Assembly (NCBI RefSeq): GCF_900601905.1
Contig: NZ_UWFA01000259.1
Location: forward strand, 124,001-188,000
Source: Pseudomonas viridiflava
Lineage (GTDB): Bacteria; Pseudomonadota; Gammaproteobacteria; Pseudomonadales; Pseudomonadaceae
DNA length: 64,000 bases
Direction of reading: 5' to 3'
The position numbers and the translations under genes were made by a program. The notes under the pieces were generated by a model. The model searched no databases, was not told the DNA's origin, and worked only from the letters and a program-made list of their open reading frames with translations. Numbering within the stretch: position 1 is the first letter of the stretch; the number at the start of each line of letters is the position of its first letter. Below are positions 61,505-64,000 of this stretch, one piece after another.

Positions 61505-62680
61505 TCAGTTTTGCGCCTGGGTAGGCGACTCGGAAGATTTGGCGTTAATGGCCAGATTTTGTTGCGATTCACCGGCCTTCTTGAGTTCAGCGATCCACTT
61601 CGGATCGAACTCTTTAAGGTCGTTATGTGCGGGCAGATAGCGTTCCGGGAATTCCCAGATCAGCACCTGTGGCGGGCTGTTCTTGAACGCATCGGTTTGC
61701 AGGTACTTGAGCATCGGCAGGATCGGGCCGTGGCCGTCTTCCGCGTAATTCACCACGTCGCTGTGCAGCGCCTGCTTCAGTGCCCCGACGAAATTCCAGT
61801 TCGGGTTGGCGCTGTAGCTGGTGCCGACCAGGCCGACGGCGACATCGCTGTCGGCGAACAGTGCGTCGTCGCCTTGAGCGTCAGTGGCCACCGGGTCAGT
61901 GCTGCGTTGCTGCAGTTGATCCGGTTGTGGCAGCAGGTTGCTGAACAGCGGGTCCAGCGGCAGGAAATTGGTCAGGTCGCCTTTATACGGCGCTGTTTCC
62001 TTGGCCTGAGTGACGAACTTTTCAGGCTCGCCGCTCAATGGCGTCTGCTGGGCAACGACTTCGCCCAATTGCCTGGCGACGACTTCGGCACCCATCGGCG
62101 TCCAGTGCGTGTCGGTGCGCAGGAACACCTGGCCGTGTTGCTTGGCGCCTTGCAGCGGGGCAAGCAGGTCCGGTGCGACCAGGCCTGCTTGCGCGGCCTG
62201 AGCATGGAACTGCTGATACAGGTCGGTGTGCAGGGACGCAGGCTTGGTATCGCCCATGTGCTCTGGGTACAGACGGGTCTTGGCCGGGATGATCGCCAGA
62301 ATCAACTGGGTGCCCTGGGCTTTCAGTGCGTCACGTACGCCCTGGATCAATGCCAGGTTTTCCGCTTCGTTCTGTTCGCCATTGGCCACCGCGTCGAACT
62401 CTTCATCGGTGTACAACCATTGGTCCTTGCCCAGCACTACGCCAGGGCGACCTTCGTTGAACAGCTTGTAGTCCAGCGCAGCCCAGAGGTTGGTGCCCAG
62501 GCGCTTGATCGGAAACTCCTCGTCGTAATGAGTCTCCGCCGCCTTGCTCCATTTGCCGTTGAGCACGGTGGTTTCCGCCGAGGTCGAGAAGCTGGCGAAA
62601 CTGCGCAGCGACCAGACACCCAGCCCCAGCAGGATGGCCAGGAAGAGGGCGATGTAGAGGATGCGTAACGAACGGGTCAT
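61505..62680 (-). CDS. algJ: Alginate O-acetyltransferase AlgJ
   Basis: The 391-residue protein has one N-terminal membrane anchor (LRILYIALFLAILLGLGVWS) and a periplasmic SGNH-like domain. The catalytic Asp and His lie in RTDTHWTPMGAEVVARQ and the Ser in VGLVGTSYSANPNWNFV. It moves acetyl groups delivered by AlgI. The start at 62680 has GAGGAG six bases before it; a longer frame from 62752 overlaps algI. Confidence 0.94.
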   Translation of the reverse strand: MTRSLRILYIALFLAILLGLGVWSLRSFASFSTSAETTVLNGKWSKAAETHYDEEFPIKRLGTNLWAALDYKLFNEGRPGVVLGKDQWLYTDEEFDAVANGEQNEAENLALIQGVRDALKAQGTQLILAIIPAKTRLYPEHMGDTKPASLHTDLYQQFHAQAAQAGLVAPDLLAPLQGAKQHGQVFLRTDTHWTPMGAEVVARQLGEVVAQQTPLSGEPEKFVTQAKETAPYKGDLTNFLPLDPLFSNLLPQPDQLQQRSTDPVATDAQGDDALFADSDVAVGLVGTSYSANPNWNFVGALKQALHSDVVNYAEDGHGPILPMLKYLQTDAFKNSPPQVLIWEFPERYLPAHNDLKEFDPKWIAELKKAGESQQNLAINAKSSESPTQAQN

Positions 62681-62690
62681 GTCAGGCTCC

Positions 62691-64000
62691 TCAGAACTGG
62701 AAGTAAAGGAACGGCGAGAAGCTTTGCGCCGAGAGTTTGAGAATCGATGCAATGAACAGCAGCAAGATCAGTGCGCGCATTGCGTAGCGTGGCCAGTCGG
62801 CAACCCAGTAAGCGGGCTGCACTTGAGCCTCGGTGCCGACGATGTAGCCCGGCTGATGAATGCTGTGCGGGTTGTCGCCCGGTACCGCTTTGATCATGCC
62901 TGGCTGCGCAGTGGCAGGGCCGTCGGCCTGCACGCCCAGATCCGGGGTGTTCTTGCTGGCGGCTTTTTCAGCAGGGCGGTTGGCGTAGAAATCACGCAGG
63001 CCGAAGAACGCCAGAGTCGCGTAGGCCACAACCATCGTCGCTACTTGCAGACCTGTAAGGCTGGCCTGGTTGAGTTCCGAGAGCTTGAAGTCGCCGAAGC
63101 TGAACATTGCGCCGTACATACGGCCGGCAACGTGCAGGTTTTCCGAGCGGAAGATCACCCAGCCTATGACCACGATAAGGAAGGTGAGTGCCCAGCGCAT
63201 GACGTTGAAAGTGCGTGGCGCGGTGTTGAGGCCGATGGCTTTTTCGATCGCCAGCCAGATACCGTGCCAGGCGCCCCAGATTACGTAGGTGATGTTGGCG
63301 CCGTGCCACAGACCGCCCAGCAACATGGTCAGGAACAGGTTGCGGTAGGTCGCGAACTTGCCACCACGGTTGCCGCCCAGGGTGATGTACAGGTAGTCAC
63401 GCAGCCAGGTGGAGAGGCTGATGTGCCAGCGACGCCAGAACTCGGTGATCGACTGACTGATGTAGGGCTGCTTGAAGTTTTCCATGAAGCGGAAACCCAT
63501 CATCAAGCCCAGGCCTATGGCCATGTCGCTGTAACCGGAGAAGTCGAAATACAGTTGCGCGGTGTAGGCAAGTGCGCCCAGCCAGGCGTCGCCCGTGGTC
63601 GGGTTTTGCAGGGCGAAGCAGTGGTCAGCCACGACCGCCAGGGTATCGGCGATGAACACTTTCTTGATGAAGCCCTGCATGAACCGCGTGCAGCCTTCGG
63701 AGAACTTGTCCAGGGTGTGCGTGCGGTTGTTGAACTGGTCAGCCAGGTCGCGGAAACGCAGCACGGGGCCCGCGATCAAGTGCGGGAAAATCGCCACGAA
63801 CGCGGCAAAGTCAATCAGGTTGCGCGTGGCCGGGGTGTCACCGCGATAGACGTCGATGATGTAGCTGATGGACTCGAAGACATAGAACGAGATGCCGATC
63901 GGCAACAGCACGTGGGTCAGGATGAACGGCTCCAGACCGACGGAGGTCATCATCGCGTTGATGCTGTCCACGCCGAAATTCGCGTACTTGAAGTAACCCA
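62691..64000 (-). CDS. algI: Alginate O-acetylation membrane protein AlgI, C-terminal part (cut by window edge)
   Basis: The frame has no stop up to base 64000 and reads GYFKYANFGVDSINAM at the edge, so the GTG at 63971 is not the start. It is a MBOAT membrane acyltransferase (LPIGISFYVFESISYIIDVY, GLWHGANITYVIWGAWHGIW with the conserved His) that passes acetyl groups across the inner membrane for AlgJ. Compared with AlgI, about 80 N-terminal residues are missing. It has a long non-conserved loop near its C-terminus before the last helix. Confidence 0.93.
   Translation of the reverse strand, partial: GYFKYANFGVDSINAMMTSVGLEPFILTHVLLPIGISFYVFESISYIIDVYRGDTPATRNLIDFAAFVAIFPHLIAGPVLRFRDLADQFNNRTHTLDKFSEGCTRFMQGFIKKVFIADTLAVVADHCFALQNPTTGDAWLGALAYTAQLYFDFSGYSDMAIGLGLMMGFRFMENFKQPYISQSITEFWRRWHISLSTWLRDYLYITLGGNRGGKFATYRNLFLTMLLGGLWHGANITYVIWGAWHGIWLAIEKAIGLNTAPRTFNVMRWALTFLIVVIGWVIFRSENLHVAGRMYGAMFSFGDFKLSELNQASLTGLQVATMVVAYATLAFFGLRDFYANRPAEKAASKNTPDLGVQADGPATAQPGMIKAVPGDNPHSIHQPGYIVGTEAQVQPAYWVADWPRYAMRALILLLFIASILKLSAQSFSPFLYFQF

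Noticed and set aside
63971..63973. GTG as start of algI
   Set aside because: The frame stays open to the window edge with AlgI-like sequence (GYFKYANFGVD), so the true start is outside.

Overview
The window is chromosomal DNA from a Pseudomonas of the fluorescens/syringae side of the genus. The evidence is the alginate gene order algI-algJ-algF-algA, a HopJ-family gene next to folM, DUF3509, DUF3077 and DUF6543 family proteins, several ECF-sigma/FecR/TonB-receptor units, and many GGGAGCGAGCTTGCTCGCGA-type REP pairs between genes. No tRNA, rRNA, CRISPR array, transposase or phage gene was seen.

Layout. 0-8.7 kb: the 5' end of an HD-GYP-type phosphodiesterase cut by the window edge, an OmpA-like lipoprotein, a YihG-like acyltransferase, pta, a DUF3565 gene, an FKBP peptidyl-prolyl isomerase, a glutathione peroxidase, an Old Yellow Enzyme and a GT4 glycosyltransferase. 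8.9-9.8 kb: two small unknown genes in an operon. 10-13 kb: cysZ, a 2-Cys peroxiredoxin and trxB, where the last two work together in peroxide removal. 13-18.3 kb: HopJ, DUF1244 and folM, an ABM-domain membrane protein, then a light-response block (LitR-like MerR regulator without B12 residues, PilZ-like protein, short LOV photoreceptor) and a flavodoxin. 18.4-24.9 kb: an SDR enzyme, an unknown 186-residue protein, a 1194-residue DUF6543-type toxin-like protein and a SirB1-like protein. 25-28.4 kb: leucine dehydrogenase, yebG under a LexA box, psiE, a YXWGXW lipoprotein and a DUF3509 gene.

28.5-44.2 kb is an iron block. It holds three complete surface-signalling sets (ECF sigma, FecR anti-sigma, TonB receptor with an STN signalling domain), one of them FecIRA for ferric citrate, plus a DUF3649-PepSY-DUF3325 membrane set that probably reduces imported iron. 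Three Fur-box-like sites precede sigma or receptor genes.

44.2-53.7 kb: AraC regulator, EamA exporter, GhrB-like reductase, then a LysR regulator divergent from a NodT / FUSC / DUF1656 / HlyD tripartite efflux set. 53.8-57 kb: a strongly structured leader in front of a DUF3077 gene broken by an amber codon, a DUF2867 plus SDR pair and two unknown genes. 57.1-59.2 kb: a roughly 2 kb AT-richer segment with two orphan genes, flanked by two near-identical copies of the hairpin that ends the alginate operon. 59.2-64 kb: algA, algF, algJ and part of algI on the minus strand.

The points most worth a second look are the structured leader with two mutually exclusive pairings (53.93-54.09 kb), the terminator-flanked orphan cassette (57.1-59.2 kb), the LOV/LitR pair, and the toxin that stops just after its membrane hairpin.
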